Origin: Diacronema lutheri
Lineage: Eukaryota > Haptophyta > Pavlovophyceae > Pavlovales > Pavlovaceae
Direction: 5' to 3'
NCBI GenBank assembly: GCA_019448385.1
Contig: JAGTXO010000015.1
Coordinates: 496,001-560,000, forward strand
DNA length: 64,000 bases
Shown in pieces: positions 47,442 to 58,788 of this stretch. The first letter of the stretch is position 1; every line of letters begins with the position of its first letter. The position numbers and the translations under genes are program-made. The notes under the pieces are model-generated. The model was given only the letters and a program-made list of their open reading frames with translations, was not told the DNA's origin and ran no database searches.

Positions 47442-47548
47442 GGCCGGGGCCTCGCCGGGCGACGGGCGCACGGATGACGCTTCCAGCCTCGCGCCCGCTC
47501 TCATCCGTGCGCTCGCCGCCCGCTGCCCGGCGAGGCCCAGACCTCAAT
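47437..47548 (+). repeat. large imperfect inverted repeat at the gene's stop codon
   Basis: Sequence 47437-47476 pairs with 47501-47548 (ATTGAGG.CTGGGCCTCGCC and CGCACGGATGA are exactly inverted). This can form a long hairpin with a loop of about 24 nt. The left arm contains the stop codon of the glycosyltransferase-like gene. It may influence transcript 3'-end formation, or be a remnant of a palindromic insertion. Confidence 0.65.
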
Positions 47549-48871
47549 CCGCGCCGCGTTAAGATCCCGCGTTTGCGGTGCGCTCGTTCGTCGCCGAGAG
47601 CGCGCGGCTGTCCGAGGAGATGAAGGAGACGTGGGCGCGACTGGCACAGAAGGAGGAGCCGAATGCGGCGCTGACGTGCTAGCTCGCTGACCTGGACGGG
47701 GGACGCGCCTCCGTCGAGCCGATCCAACCTCCGGTCCAACCTCCTGTCTCTACGTCGATGCGGGCACGTCGCGGCGCGATCGCTCGGTATCGGCGCCGCC
47801 CTGCGTGTGCGCCATTTTCCGGCGCTCACGGGCCCCAAGCGAGGCGGCTGCGTGTCCGTCGTGCTGCGCGCGGCCGACGTCTACTTCCTCGCCTCGGACG
47901 CACAGCTCGCTCATTTTGAACGACATCCGCTACCCGGTGCCGTACGGCACGATGCGCGAGTGGATGAAAGGCGATGACGATGGCATCGCGAAGTGTGTTC
48001 ACGCGAGCGGCAAGAAGCGCCGCACCGAGCTGCCGTGCTCCTCGTCCCTGGCAGAGTCAAAGGCGGTAAGGCGAGGACAGCGAGACGACTGCAGCCGCAA
48101 AGAAGCTCGCGATGAGGTTGCGGTCTGGACCCGGCACAGCGATGCCGTGGTCGGAGCAGAGGCTGCACTCGACGCTGCGCTCGGCGACCATTTCGAGCTG
48201 CGGGTGGGCCAGCTGAAGGGGATCGCGCTCTCGCGCACCGGCCACGTGCCCCCTGCCAAAACGGGAAAGGGCGACGCGCTGATCGCAAAGCCGACGGCTG
48301 CCGTCAGCGAGCGAGCCGCTCCGCGCCAGCCTCGGCTGTCGGCTGCTGGCGGGTGCGCTCTCTATAATTGGTGGCGATGGTGAGGTCCAAGGACAAGGAC
48401 GACGCCAGCAAGACCGCTGCGCTGCTTGAGTTTGCGTCGACGCAGCTCAAGCAGATGTACGTAGGCAAGGCCTCGGCGTCGGACAGCACGGTGCTCTCCC
48501 GCATGCTCGAGGGCCTGGCGTGAAGCGTGCTCGGCGAGCACGTGGCAAACGTCCTTCGGACAGAGGCTCTTCCAGGTTCGCGATCGCAGGATGCGGCCTT
48601 CGAGATGGGGATTCTGCTGATTGCTGTTCTGCGCCACGCGATGAGCCGGTGGCACGCCTGCAAAGCCCGAGGGTGCCACTGCATGGGAGGCCCCATCCTC
48701 CGAAGCACTGGCGCAGAGGCCGTGACCATCGCTGCCTCAGACGTATGCAGTGCTCGGAACCGAAAACGCGGATGGGCAGGCGCGCGGAGAAATCCATCGC
48801 ACTCATCCGCCGCTGACCGCTGTGCCACTGTCGCCGCTCACTGTTGCATATCGCACTCATCCGCCGCATGG
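47549..48871. other. gene-poor stretch with possible decayed gene pieces
   Basis: No complete gene was recognised in these 1.3 kb. Short segments look coding, for example VRSFVAESARLSEEMKETWA near 47580 and CVSVVLRAADVYFLASDAQL near 47850, but each is followed by stops or frame changes and lacks a start. They could be decayed host exons. A direct repeat of about 17 bp (ATCGCACTCATCCGCCG near 48799 and 48848) lies toward the Sel1 gene. Confidence 0.3.
48377..48523 (+). CDS. possible 48-residue protein
   Basis: ATG at 48377 follows a TATAATT-like string by a few bases and opens a 48-codon frame ending in TGA at 48521-48523. The product (MVRSKDKDDASKTAALLEFA, then STQLKQMYVGKASASDSTVL) is hydrophilic with one likely helix. 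It is not recognised and is too short to support a function; it may be a remnant exon. Confidence 0.25.
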   Translation: MVRSKDKDDASKTAALLEFASTQLKQMYVGKASASDSTVLSRMLEGLA

Positions 48872-49912
48872 TCAGCCAACGGCGCGATCTGCCTCCGACC
48901 CACCCTCGCCCGCGCTGGCAGAGGCAGCGTCCTCCGCGGCAAAGCGCCGGCATCCTGCCTTGTGCACGGGCCACATGCGCTGCACGCACTCGGCGCCGCA
49001 AAATTTGGCCACGCGGCATTTGCTGCACACCTTGAGCTTCTTGGTCTGGCCGCAGCCGATGCAGCACGCACGCACAACCTCGCGCTTGCCCGCATTCTCG
49101 ACCAGCAGCGCGAGCGCAGCATCGCTTCTAGCCGTCTCCTCGCGCTGCTGGGCGGCGCGCGCGAGGAGAAGCGCGCCCTCGCGCAGCTGCGTGGGCTCGC
49201 CACCAGCGCCAGAGTCGGTGGTGATGAGCAGATTGCCAAGGAAAACGGTGGCTAGCACGTGCTCTTGAGAGGCGGCAAGGCGGTAGAAGCGCACGGCCTC
49301 CGCCCGGTCTTGCGGCACGCCGTCGCCGCTCTCGTAGCAGACGCCCAGGTTGCACTGCGCGCCGGCATGCTTCTGCTCGGCGGCGAGGCGGAAAAGGCGC
49401 ACGGCCTCCGCCTGGTCCTGCGGCACGCCTGCGCCCCTACGGTAGCAGAGGCCCAGGCTGACCTGCGCGTTGGCATGCTTCTGCTCGGCGGCGAGGCGGT
49501 AGAGGCGCACGGCCTCCGCCTGGTCCTGCGGCATGCCCTCGCCCCTCGCGTAGCAGAGGCCCAGGTTGAACTGCGCGTCGGCACAGTTCTGCTCGGCGGC
49601 GAGGCGAAAGAGGCGCGCAGCCTCCGCCTGGTCCTGCGGCACGCCCTCGCCCCTCTGGTAGCAGATGCCCAGGTAGCACTGCGCGTGCGCATGCTTCTGC
49701 TCGGCGGCGAGGCGGAGGAGGCGCACGGCCTCCGCGTAGTCCTGCGGCACGCCCTCGCCCCTCATGTGGCAGGCGCCTAGGTAGAACTGCGCGAAGGCAC
49801 AATTCTGCTCAACGGCGAGGCGGCAGAGGCGCGCGGCCTCCGCCCTGTCCTGCGGCACGCCCTCGCATCGCAAGGGGCGGTGGAACAGCGCCTCCGATTT
49901 CACCCTCGCCAT
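48872..49912 (-). CDS. Sel1-repeat protein with C-terminal MYND zinc finger
   Basis: 346 residues from the ATG at 49912; the frame is open further upstream but without an ATG. Six or seven Sel1-like repeats of exactly 36 residues (pattern AQCNLGVCYESGDGVPQDRA, EAVRLYRLAAEQKHA) stack into a helical solenoid. After a linker comes a MYND finger with CCIGCGQTKKLKVCSKCRVA, KFCGAECVQRMWPVHKAGC. The repeats are nearly identical at the DNA level (108-bp period), implying recent expansion or homogenisation. Sel1 solenoids with MYND fingers are common in haptophytes and chlorarachniophytes and act as protein-interaction adaptors. Targets are unknown. Confidence 0.8.
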   Translation of the reverse strand: MARVKSEALFHRPLRCEGVPQDRAEAARLCRLAVEQNCAFAQFYLGACHMRGEGVPQDYAEAVRLLRLAAEQKHAHAQCYLGICYQRGEGVPQDQAEAARLFRLAAEQNCADAQFNLGLCYARGEGMPQDQAEAVRLYRLAAEQKHANAQVSLGLCYRRGAGVPQDQAEAVRLFRLAAEQKHAGAQCNLGVCYESGDGVPQDRAEAVRFYRLAASQEHVLATVFLGNLLITTDSGAGGEPTQLREGALLLARAAQQREETARSDAALALLVENAGKREVVRACCIGCGQTKKLKVCSKCRVAKFCGAECVQRMWPVHKAGCRRFAAEDAASASAGEGGSEADRAVG

Positions 49913-50245
49913 CCCATCCCCAGCGTCCGGACCGACGACGTATCCTGGAGAACCCCTCAGCTTTTGAAACAGAGATGATGTGGTGGACACCGAGCCCTGA
50001 GAATGATGCTACAATAATCGAGACGAGTTTCTCAAACGGGTTCGTCACTGTTGAACCGGCCAATCGAACGGCCCCCAACGGGGTCTCAAGCACCCCCAGG
50101 GCAGCGCCCCCTTTTATGCACCCCCTTTTAATTCACTTTTATTGTGAGAGCGACGACGGAATGAGAAGCGCGTTTGAAAAAGGGCGGGGAAGAGAGCACG
50201 AGCTCTCACAAGGCAGTTGCCGCTCTGCCGCGCACTCATGCACGA
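49913..50245. promoter_or_regulatory. divergent promoter region, Sel1-MYND and RecD2-like genes
   Basis: 333 bp between two divergent start codons. It is unusually AT-rich for this genome, with three T-rich strings (CCCTTTTATGC, CCCTTTTAATTC and ACTTTTATTG) between about 50109 and 50150 that could serve core-promoter function. No other feature was seen. Confidence 0.35.
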
Positions 50246-50440
50246 ATGGTCGTGAGAACACCCGGGCGGCTGCTCATGCTGCTCGCGTGCACGACAAGCC
50301 CGCTCGCGGCCGCGGGGCGGCGCGTTGCTTCGCGCGGGCTGGCACGCGTGGCGTCGATTGCCCGCTCCTCGGCGGCCGCGATGACGGAATGCGCATCGCC
50401 GTTTGGTGCGCCGCTGCGCGCGCCGCCGTTGGCTCGCGCG

Positions 50441-50480
<40 letters not shown>

Positions 50481-53400
50481 TGGCGCGTGCGCCGCTTGCT
50501 CTCGCGTTGGCGTCGGCGCAGTTGACGGGTACGTTGACGCGCGCCGTCTTCAGCAGCCCCGGCTTCCACGTTTGCTCGATGCGCACGGCCGAGATAAGCG
50601 GCGAGGTGATGCTCGTCTCCAAGTTTGCGCTGCACGAGGCGCTCGGCGGCACGAGCGCGGCGCTCAGGGTGAGCGGGCGGTGGACGCAGCACGCGCGGTA
50701 TGGCTGGCGCGTCGAGGTCGAACGCGCCGAGCCGACCGCGGACCCCTTTGTCCCCGCCAGCTCGCGCTTGCTCGCGTTCGAGCCGGCGCGCGTGCGTACG
50801 CCGGTGGGCGCTCGCGTGCAGCTTGGCGCGCCGGCAAGCGCCCAGCTCGCACACGCCACACCCACGCGGGCGGCGGGGGCAGCTAAGATGCCGGCGTCGG
50901 CCGACGCGGCGCGCGAGGGCCCGCCGCTCGCCGCTGCCGCGCGCGCCGCGCCCGCAGCGCCGCGCGCGCTCGCCGCACCCGCTGCGGCGGCCGCGCCGGC
51001 GGCCGCGCCGACCGTCGTCGCGCCGCCGCGGCTGGACGCGGTTGAGAAGATCACCGGGCGCATCTCGTCGTTTGCGTTCCGATCGGACGACGGCTTTGTG
51101 ATCGCCAAGCTCATCGTCGACACGCCGCAACGCGGCGCGGACGTGGCCGACGGAGGGGCCGTTTCTCTCGACCGCAAGCGCGCGCGCGCGCGCTCCAAGA
51201 CGGTGGGCGTGCGCAGCGTGAGCGCGCTCGCGCACGCCTCGGTGGGCGACAAGCTGACGCTGAGCGGCCACTGGACGCAGCACCCAAAGTTTGGCCGAAC
51301 CTTCGTCGCGGCCGAGTGCGAAAAGCCGCCAGCACCGACCAGCCAGCAGGAGGTACTTGCGCTGCTCTCCTCCGGGGCGATCCGCGGCGTCGGTCCGGTG
51401 CTTGCGAAGCGGATCGTCGACGAGCTGGGCGACGACGTGGTACGCTTGCTGCATAACGACGCGGACACCATCGCGCGCCTCAAGCAGGTGCGCGGCGTCG
51501 GAGGTGCGGCGACGTTTGCAAAAGTATGCGAGCAGCTGACTGCGCACGCACAGACCGATTCACTCATGGCCTTCTGCACAAGCGTCGGGTTGTCAACGGG
51601 CGCGGCGATGCGGCTGCGTCAGCGGCATGGCGCGATGGCCGAGCAGGCTGTGCGCGACAACCCCTTCCGCCTCTTGACCGAGCTGAGCGACGTCTCGTTC
51701 CAGCGCGCGGACATGGTCGCAGTCCGGCTGAGCGTGCCGCTCGATTCGGACTGCCGGCTGCGCGCCGCGCTCGTGCACGCGCTCGACGTGGCGGCGTCGA
51801 GCGCCGGCCACGTCTTCTTGCACGCGCACTCTCTCTTCGCCGCGGCGCACAGCATCGCCGCCGTGCCCTCCGCGCGCTTCGTGCCAACGCACGCGGCGCT
51901 CGCGTCAGCGCTCGCAGCGCTTGTGCGCGACGGCGATCTGTGCGCAGAGCTGCTGCACGCAGATACAACGAACTCGGTTCCCGCCGAGCAGCTGCTCGAG
52001 CTGCGCGCGCCCGACGCGCGCGGCGCTCGCGCCGGCGCGCCTGACGATGGCGCCGGCGATGCACCCGGCGCAGCTCCGGACGCGGCGCGAGCGGCTGCCG
52101 GTGTCAGCTTGAGCGCCGACGAAGTGGCCGTCTACCTGCCCGAGCACTACGACGACGAGCTGCGGCTCTCGCGCGCGATCCGCGCGAGGCTCACCACGCT
52201 GCAGCGCGGCGCGGGCTTTCTGCGCGCCGCGGCCGTCGGCGCTGAGGCCAAGGCCGGACCGAGTGCGGCCGGACCGAGTGCGGCCGGACCGAGTGCGGCC
52301 GGACCGAGTGCGGCCGGACCGAGTGCGGCCGGACCGAGTGCGGCCGCTGCGACCGCCGCCGCGAGCGCAGCCGCTGACGCGGCAGCGTTGCGGCTGACGG
52401 ACGAGCAGATGCGCGCGGTCCGGCTCGCGACGAGCGGCCGCCGCCTTGTCGTGCTGACCGGCGGCCCCGGCACGGGCAAGACGCGCACGGTACAGCACAT
52501 TGTGGGCGCATGGAAGGCGGCAGGCAAGAAGATTGCCCTCGCCTGCCCAACTGCGCGCGGCGCGGCGGTGCTCACCGAGTTGACGGGGCTGCAGGCGTCG
52601 ACGGTCCACCGCCTCCTCGAATTCCAGCCGACCGAGGCCACCTTCTCACGCACTGCGCTCAACACGATCGACGCCGACACGATCGTCGTCGACGAGGCGT
52701 CGATGCTTGACGCGGCGCTCGCCGCGCGCCTGCTCGACGCGCTGCCGCTCCGCTGCACGCTGCTGCTCGTCGGCGACGCGGATCAGCTTCCGTCCGTTGG
52801 CCCGGGCCAGGTGCTCCGCGATCTGCTCAACTGCGCTGCCGTACAGCGCGTGGAGCTCCGACAGGTCTTCCGCTTCGATGGCTCGGGCGAGATCGCGTTG
52901 AACGCGCAGCTCGTCAACGAGGGCAAGATGATGACGCACCTGCAGTACCTGATGCCCGACGAGCTGCCCGAGCCCGCCGAGATGCGCGGCTGCAAGCTGG
53001 TGATGGCGAGCACCGCTGACGACGCGCGCGCCGCCATTTGCGGACCCGTCCTCGCATGGCTCGAGCGCGCGGGTTACGACCTGCATACTGATTTGCAGGT
53101 GCTCTCACCCACCAAGCAGGGCGAGGCCGGATCGCGCGCGCTCAACCGCGACCTGCAGGCGCTGCTCAACCCGCACGCCGCGCGCCACGCGAGAGCGCGC
53201 GCGCCCGGCGCGCGCCCGCCGCCGCCCGTCTTCGTCGGTGACCGCGTCATCCAGCTCGTGAACGATTACGAGGGCGGCGTCTTCAACGGCGACGTGGGCA
53301 CCGTCGTCGAGGCGTGCGACGTGACGCGCAAATTCAAAGTGGCGTTTCGCAGCACCGACGCCGCGAGCACGGAGGGCAACGTCGGCGCGCCCCGTCAGCT

Positions 53401-53830
53401 CGGCTATCTGTACACGGACCTCGACAAGGCGCTCGCCCTCGCGTACGCGCTCACCGTGCACAAGGCGCAGGGCTCCGAGTACCCGGTCGTGATCGTGCCC
53501 GCGCTGCTCGAGCACTCGGCGATGCTCTACCGCAACCTGCTCTACACCGCCATCTCGCGCGCGAAGACGCTGCTCGTCATCGTCGGCTCGACGCGCGCGC
53601 TCGAGGCGTGCGTCGCCGAGGACTCGCGGCTGCGAAGGCTCACCCGGCTGACGCACCTCATCTCGACGGAGACGAGGGCCGTCCATGAGGTCGACGTCGA
53701 CGCGTACGTGGCCCCCGCAGACTTTCCGCCGCCTCTCGCGAGGCAGCCCAGCAAGCGCGATGCAGACGCGCGTCCCGCCGCAGTCAGGCGCACGGGCCGT
53801 CCAGTCGAGCGCGCCGCGGCGCGCGTGTGA
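50246..53830 (+). CDS. RecD2-like superfamily 1 DNA helicase, probably organellar
   Basis: Single-exon gene of 1194 residues; first in-frame ATG at 50246. The N-terminus (MVVRTPGRLLMLLACTTSPL, Arg/Ser-rich, no acids) suggests an organellar presequence. A poly-Gln run of 12 (CAG repeats, 50443-50478) follows. The C-terminal half has an HhH-like region (IRGVGPVLAKRIVDELGDD), Walker A GGPGTGKTRT near residue 738, Walker B VVDEASMLD near 815, motif III LLVGDADQLPSVGPG, and the late ALTVHKAQGSEYPVV and YTAISRAK blocks, all diagnostic of bacterial RecD2. A 15-bp unit encoding GPSAA is tandemly repeated six times (about 52256-52345) just before the helicase core. Its role would be recombinational repair of plastid or mitochondrial DNA. 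Confidence 0.87.
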
Positions 53831-53995
53831 CTCGCGCGGCCCGTGCGGAGAATACACGTTGTCAAGCGCCCATGCTCCTCGCATTCGGATCTCAAACGAT
53901 TTTTGACCCCTCCCTCATGCGAGCGCTATAGCAAAATGGGCGCGCACGCGCAATTTGCGCGCAATCAGCGCTGGAGCTCTTGAGCAGTCGGCAGC

Positions 53996-55585
53996 TCATT
54001 CCTTGGCGGGCGCCACGTACTCTGGGTTCTTCTTCAAGATGATGAAGCCCTCGAGCGTCGAGTGGAGCGGCAGGTACTCGTCGGTCGCGAGCTCGGCGCG
54101 GTCCTCGTGCCCGAGCAGCACGGGCGTCTGGTGCGTCTGGAAGCCCGTGATCGACTTTGGCTTCCCGGCGAGGCCCACAATGTCGACGGCGGTGCCCACG
54201 CGCACCGAGACGGGCAACGGCTTGAGCTCCTGCCGCACGCGAAGGCGCGAACGAATCGGGCGCGCGCGGCGGGCGGGCGGGTGGGCGGGCGGCGCGCGCG
54301 AGCGATGGGTGCGGCGCGCGCAGCTGCGGGGCCCCAGCCGCGCCCGCCCAACGGCGACGCACCTCGTCGACGGTGATGAGCATTCGTGGGGCGGCTGCTG
54401 CGATGAGCACGTAAAGCAGGTAATGGTGCTTGCCAAGGATGAGACCCTTGAAGTCGAGCAGCACGTGCATCAGCGTGACGAGCGCCGCGCCCGCGTTCGG
54501 GCAGAAGACCGCGCGGCCTGAGTGGTACGCGTTGAAGCCGAGGAGCCCCTTGCCCGCGTGCAGCAAGCCCTGCGCCACCCGGACTGCGAAAAGCAAGCCC
54601 GCCTCTTTTGAATAGTACGACGCGAGCGCGCGCAGGTTGTTCGCGACGCGCGAGTTGTTCGTGCCCGCGCCGACGAGGCCCATCGCAAGGATCGAGTTGG
54701 TCGCCGTCGGCACGTCCGGGTCGTGCGAGAGCTTGCTGAGCAGATCGACCGCCTCCTGCTTGGGCACGGACGCGTGCAGGAGCCCGACCGCGAGCGGGAC
54801 GCCGCGCCGCGCGGACACGTCGCCGTACTGCAGCATGTGGCCAAAGGAGCGGTGCGCCATCTGCGCGCCAAACTCCTCGCCCATCGCCACGAGCGCGATG
54901 CCAAACGTCGCCACCGTCTGCGCGTCGAAGAGCTTGTCCTCCGCCTTCACAGCCGCCGTGCTCGCGCCACCGCCCGCGCTGGCGGCGCCCGCGCCCGCGC
55001 CGGCGGCAGCCGCGCCGGCCGCGGGCGGCGGCGCCGCGGCGGGCGCGCCCTCGGCGGCGCCTTCCACGGCCGTGAGCGGCGCGGGCGCGTCGGGGTGCTC
55101 TCCCGTCATGGCCATGAGCCGCTGCACCTTGAGCACGTTGCCCGAGCCCATGTAGGCGCATGTCTCGAGAGTGCGCTCGCAGTACTCGCCTATGCGGCCG
55201 GGGATCGTCTTGGAGAGCTCGAGGGTCACGTCGACCGCGCTCTGCTTGCCCAGGTAAAGCAATCCGGCGCCCACGCACAAGAAGCGCGCGAGGCTCTGTG
55301 CCTCGAGGGCCGACTGCTCGCGTTCCATCAGCGCGGCCATCACGCACTGGCACACGTCCTCGTGGCACGAGCCGACAAAGACGAGCCCGAGCGCGAGCGC
55401 GGCGAAGCTCGCGACGTCGAGGGGCGCGTCCGTGTCGGCGACGATCGGCAGCAGCATCTCGAGCACCTGCGCACACACGAGCGCGCGGGTGGCGAGGGCG
55501 GCGCGCGCGCTGAGCGTCGGCGCGGCGCGGTGCGGTGCGGCGCACGCGCGCGCGTGGCGGGGGCAGGGGCGCAAGGGGGAGGGCA

Positions 55586-55631
<46 letters not shown>

Positions 55632-56283
55632 AAGACCGCTGCGCGCGCGAATCGATCACTCCATGTGGTGGTGTCGGTACGGGTCCGATATCAGCTTTCG
55701 TTTGTGGTGCTCATCTCGATGGCGCGCACGCGTGGAGCAGCCGCGCGCCGCGCGCAGCACCGCGCGCGGTCCCCGGAGCGCGCGCGCCGCCCACTGCACG
55801 CGGCGCGCGCAGGGCGTTGGCGGCGGCGGCGCGCGCGACACGCCTCCTCCTTCTGCGAGCCGACGTAGGCCATGCCGAGACCAAAGATGGCGGCGATCTT
55901 CATCATCGCGTTGGACGACTCGAGGTGCTCGGCGAGCAAAGCGAGAGCCGGGTCGCACTCGTTGCGCACGCCCGTGTTGAGCAGGCCGACGGCGAGGAGG
56001 GCACCTGCCTTGATGTAGTTGTCCGTCGAGTAGAGGAACTTGTCAATCTGCGCCAAAGGAGCGCAGGTGGTAGGAGGGAGGAGAGGGGGGGGGGTCCGGG
56101 CAGGGGTCCGGCGCTCAGAATGCGCGCTCAACGCGGCTCGCGGCGACGTGTGGCGTGTGACGAGCGCCTGTGACGCGCTCGTGCGGTAGAAGGGTGCAAG
56201 GGGAAACAGCATGGTGCAAGGGGGGGGGCAGAAGGGTGCAAGGGGCAGCGCATGGCGCAGGGGAAACCATGGCGCAAGGGGGG

Positions 56284-56322
<39 letters not shown>

Positions 56323-58746
56323 GGGGCAGGGGGCAGGCGTGGCGTGCACCTGCGTGAGGCCGTTGTCCACGTCCCAGAGGAGGAGAACGCCGAGAGAGGC
56401 CGCGGCGGACATCATGCCGTGCTCCTTGTTCTTGTACAGCCACTTGTTGCCTACACGCGACGCAGCAGGGGGGAAGGTCAGCGAGATGGCGCAATGCGCG
56501 GGTCGGGGCTGAATGAAATGCGGCGGCGATAGGCAACTGTGGGGCAAGCCTGCGTGTCGGATGCACCGAATGGCACAGGGTACGACGCATGTGCAGCGAG
56601 CGGGAAAAAGACACAGCAAGGAACAAGGGGTGGGGGAGGAGGGGGAATGGAGCAGCTGGCGACGCATGTGCAGCGAGCGGGTACGCTGGGCGCGCGTGTG
56701 TCGCGTCGCCCTGCCACCGTCCGCACGCCGCTGCGATCTGGCACCCATGTAAAAGATGACCCACGACGCCACGGCCCTGCTCTTCGTGCGGAGCTGGGCG
56801 GCCAAGGGGAGATACCGGTGGTGCTGCCCCCCCCCCCCCCCTCCCCCCCTCCCCCCGCCCCCGCCCTGCTGCCGAGAACCCGCCCCGCTCCTCTGCGGCT
56901 TTCCCCCCTCCCCCTCCCCTCCCCCCGCCCTGCTGCCGAGAACCCGCCCCGCTCCTCTGCGGCTGTGCCCGCGCGCGGCCGGAGCCGTCAGAAGGCCAAA
57001 AGGGGCGGGCAGACGCCAAAATGGCAGGAAGAAATGCAAAGAGGGCGGGGCACTGCGGTCGTTCAAACGGTCTTTTCGCCGAATGGGGGTCGCAGCCGGC
57101 CCACCGCTCGCCGCAGCGCCACACACCCTCAGTGAGCATCAGCTTGTCGGCACCATAGCCGGCGTTGACAAAGGCGTTGACAAACGTGCTCGCCAGGTTC
57201 TGCCGCGCCGAGTCAAAGTTTGAAAGCGCACCACCCTTGCGTTCGAGGTAGGTTTTAAAAATGTCCTCGGGCAGCTTGGGCTCGACCACGTCCAGCTCGC
57301 GCGCGAGGTTGAGGTAATTCTCCGAGAGGAGGGAGCCGGCGCAGATGTCTGCGAGGCTCTCGTCCTTGAGCTCGGGGCGGACGCCCTGCCGCGAGAGCAA
57401 AAAGGCCGCCTGTTTGCGCAGGCTCCTGCGCGCGGCCGCGTGCGGGGGCCAAGCGTGCGGCGCGGCGCGCACGGCGCGCGGCGCGGCGTGGGGGCGCACG
57501 CGCGCGCCGGACGGCGCACGGGACGTCAGGCGGGGTTGGACGGCGCAACTCTGGTGAGGTACTGCCCTCCCCCCCCCCCCCCCCCCGCCCCCTTCCCCCC
57601 TCTTCCTCACCATCCACGCGCATGGGGTCGGGTGAGCGGCCGACGCACGCCGCACGCGCCCGCCACGCCCGCCCGCCGCCAGCCCCGGCCGTGCCGCAGA
57701 GTCAGCAATCTCGTGTGTGGAAAAACATCTCTCGTGCCTCACGCAAAAGCTCGGCGGAGACGTGCTCGTCAGCCTCTGCGCACGCCAGCCACGCCCCCCC
57801 CCCCCCCCCCCCCCCCCCCCCTGCGCCATCGCAAAGCCCCGCACGCGCGCGCGCGCCGCGTGCGACACGCGCGACGCGCGCGCGCGTACGGGTCGTCGCA
57901 AGAGTTGATGATCTCGACGACGAGATCGATGTCGCCGATGAGCAGCGCGAAGCGCACCGCCTCGGTCACCTTGCCCACCTTGCGCAGGCACGCGATCGCC
58001 GTCGCGATCACCTTGCGGTCGTCGGGCTCTGGAACATACCGCGAGACCTGCTCGAGGTAAAGGCAGATGCGCGTGCAGTTGGCCGGGTCGACGTGGTTGA
58101 TGATCTCGTGCAGGCTCTCGACCTCCATCAGCAGGTCGACCGCCTCGGGCTCCGAGTTGTGCTTCATGAAGAAGGGCACCATCTGCCGAATGAGCAGGAA
58201 GACGCTGCCGAGCGTACCAGACGCGCTGTCCACGTTGACCGCCGCCGCCTTATCTGCGGTCAGCTCCTCGTACTCAGCGGCAATCTCGCCGCTGAGGTTG
58301 CGCACGTACTCGTGCCCCCACGTCCCAATGTCGTCGATCGAGCCCTGCAGCTTGAACTTGAGCGACTCGCGCTCGCCCTCGCCGCCCATCGTCATCGCGA
58401 GCACCGAGAGCACGTCGGCCATCAGCGTCTTGTTGGCCTGGTTGCTGCAGGTAGCGAAGGCGGCCTTGAGCACGGCGTAGTGCGGACGCAAGAACTTGAG
58501 CGGCTTGGGCACCGACGTCATCGACGATGTCGAGCTCCGGATCTCGTTGATCATCGCATCGAGCGCGGCCTTTTGCACGCCCGCATCCGCGTCGAGCGCG
58601 CGCTCGGCGAGCAGGTCGAGGTCGGCCTTGAGCTTGGCGTCCTCAGGGGACAGGTCATCCGCCTCATCCTTCTTCTTCTTCCCGTCCTTCTTGCCCTTGG
58701 CGTCCTTGGCCCCGCCCTTGCCCGCCGCCGCCAGGTCGACGTTCAT
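53996..58746 (-). CDS. RPN1: 26S proteasome regulatory subunit RPN1 (PSMD2)
   Basis: Six exons (58746-57890, 57425-57127, 56450-56350, 56047-55844, 55466-54363, 54229-53996) give 932 residues (human 908). Introns 1, 2, 3 and 5 are GT-AG; intron 4 is GC-AG (GAG|GCGTGT). The N-terminus has a Lys-rich patch, then the conserved [15 protein letters not shown]. Later blocks [52 protein letters not shown] and [36 protein letters not shown] confirm RPN1. The proteasome/cyclosome repeats form the toroid that binds ubiquitin receptors and Ubp6/USP14. An Ala/Gly-rich insertion replaces the Lys-rich linker of animals. Confidence 0.96.
55586..57821. repeat. homopolymer tracts and duplicated blocks in RPN1 introns
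   Basis: All four first introns of RPN1 carry long G or C runs: 55586-55629 and 56285-56319 (C on the sense strand), about 56827-56860, 57569-57586 and 57793-57821 (G on the sense strand). Intron 2 also contains a 20-bp direct repeat (ACGCATGTGCAGCGAGCGGG near 56584 and 56659) and a ~36-bp duplicated block (near 56862 and 56929). Intron 3 has several GGTGCAAGGGG-like units. Run lengths may be imprecise in the assembly. Confidence 0.75.
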
Positions 58747-58788
58747 GGCGAGCGCGCGCCCTTCGCTCGACCCGCGCTCAGTACAGAA

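Noticed and set aside
47840-47960. Possible YHS-like or adenylate-kinase-like domain
   Set aside because: Only about 20 suggestive residues without a start, a second motif or continuity; kept only as a possible decayed piece.
49290-49860. Regular direct repeats that could suggest a CRISPR array
   Set aside because: The 108-bp units are in-frame Sel1 repeats with no spacers; this is a eukaryotic protein-coding gene.
57426-57889. An extra RPN1 exon in the 464-bp first intron
   Set aside because: The join of the flanking exons already matches RPN1 without gaps; the interval contains homopolymers and no conserved residues.
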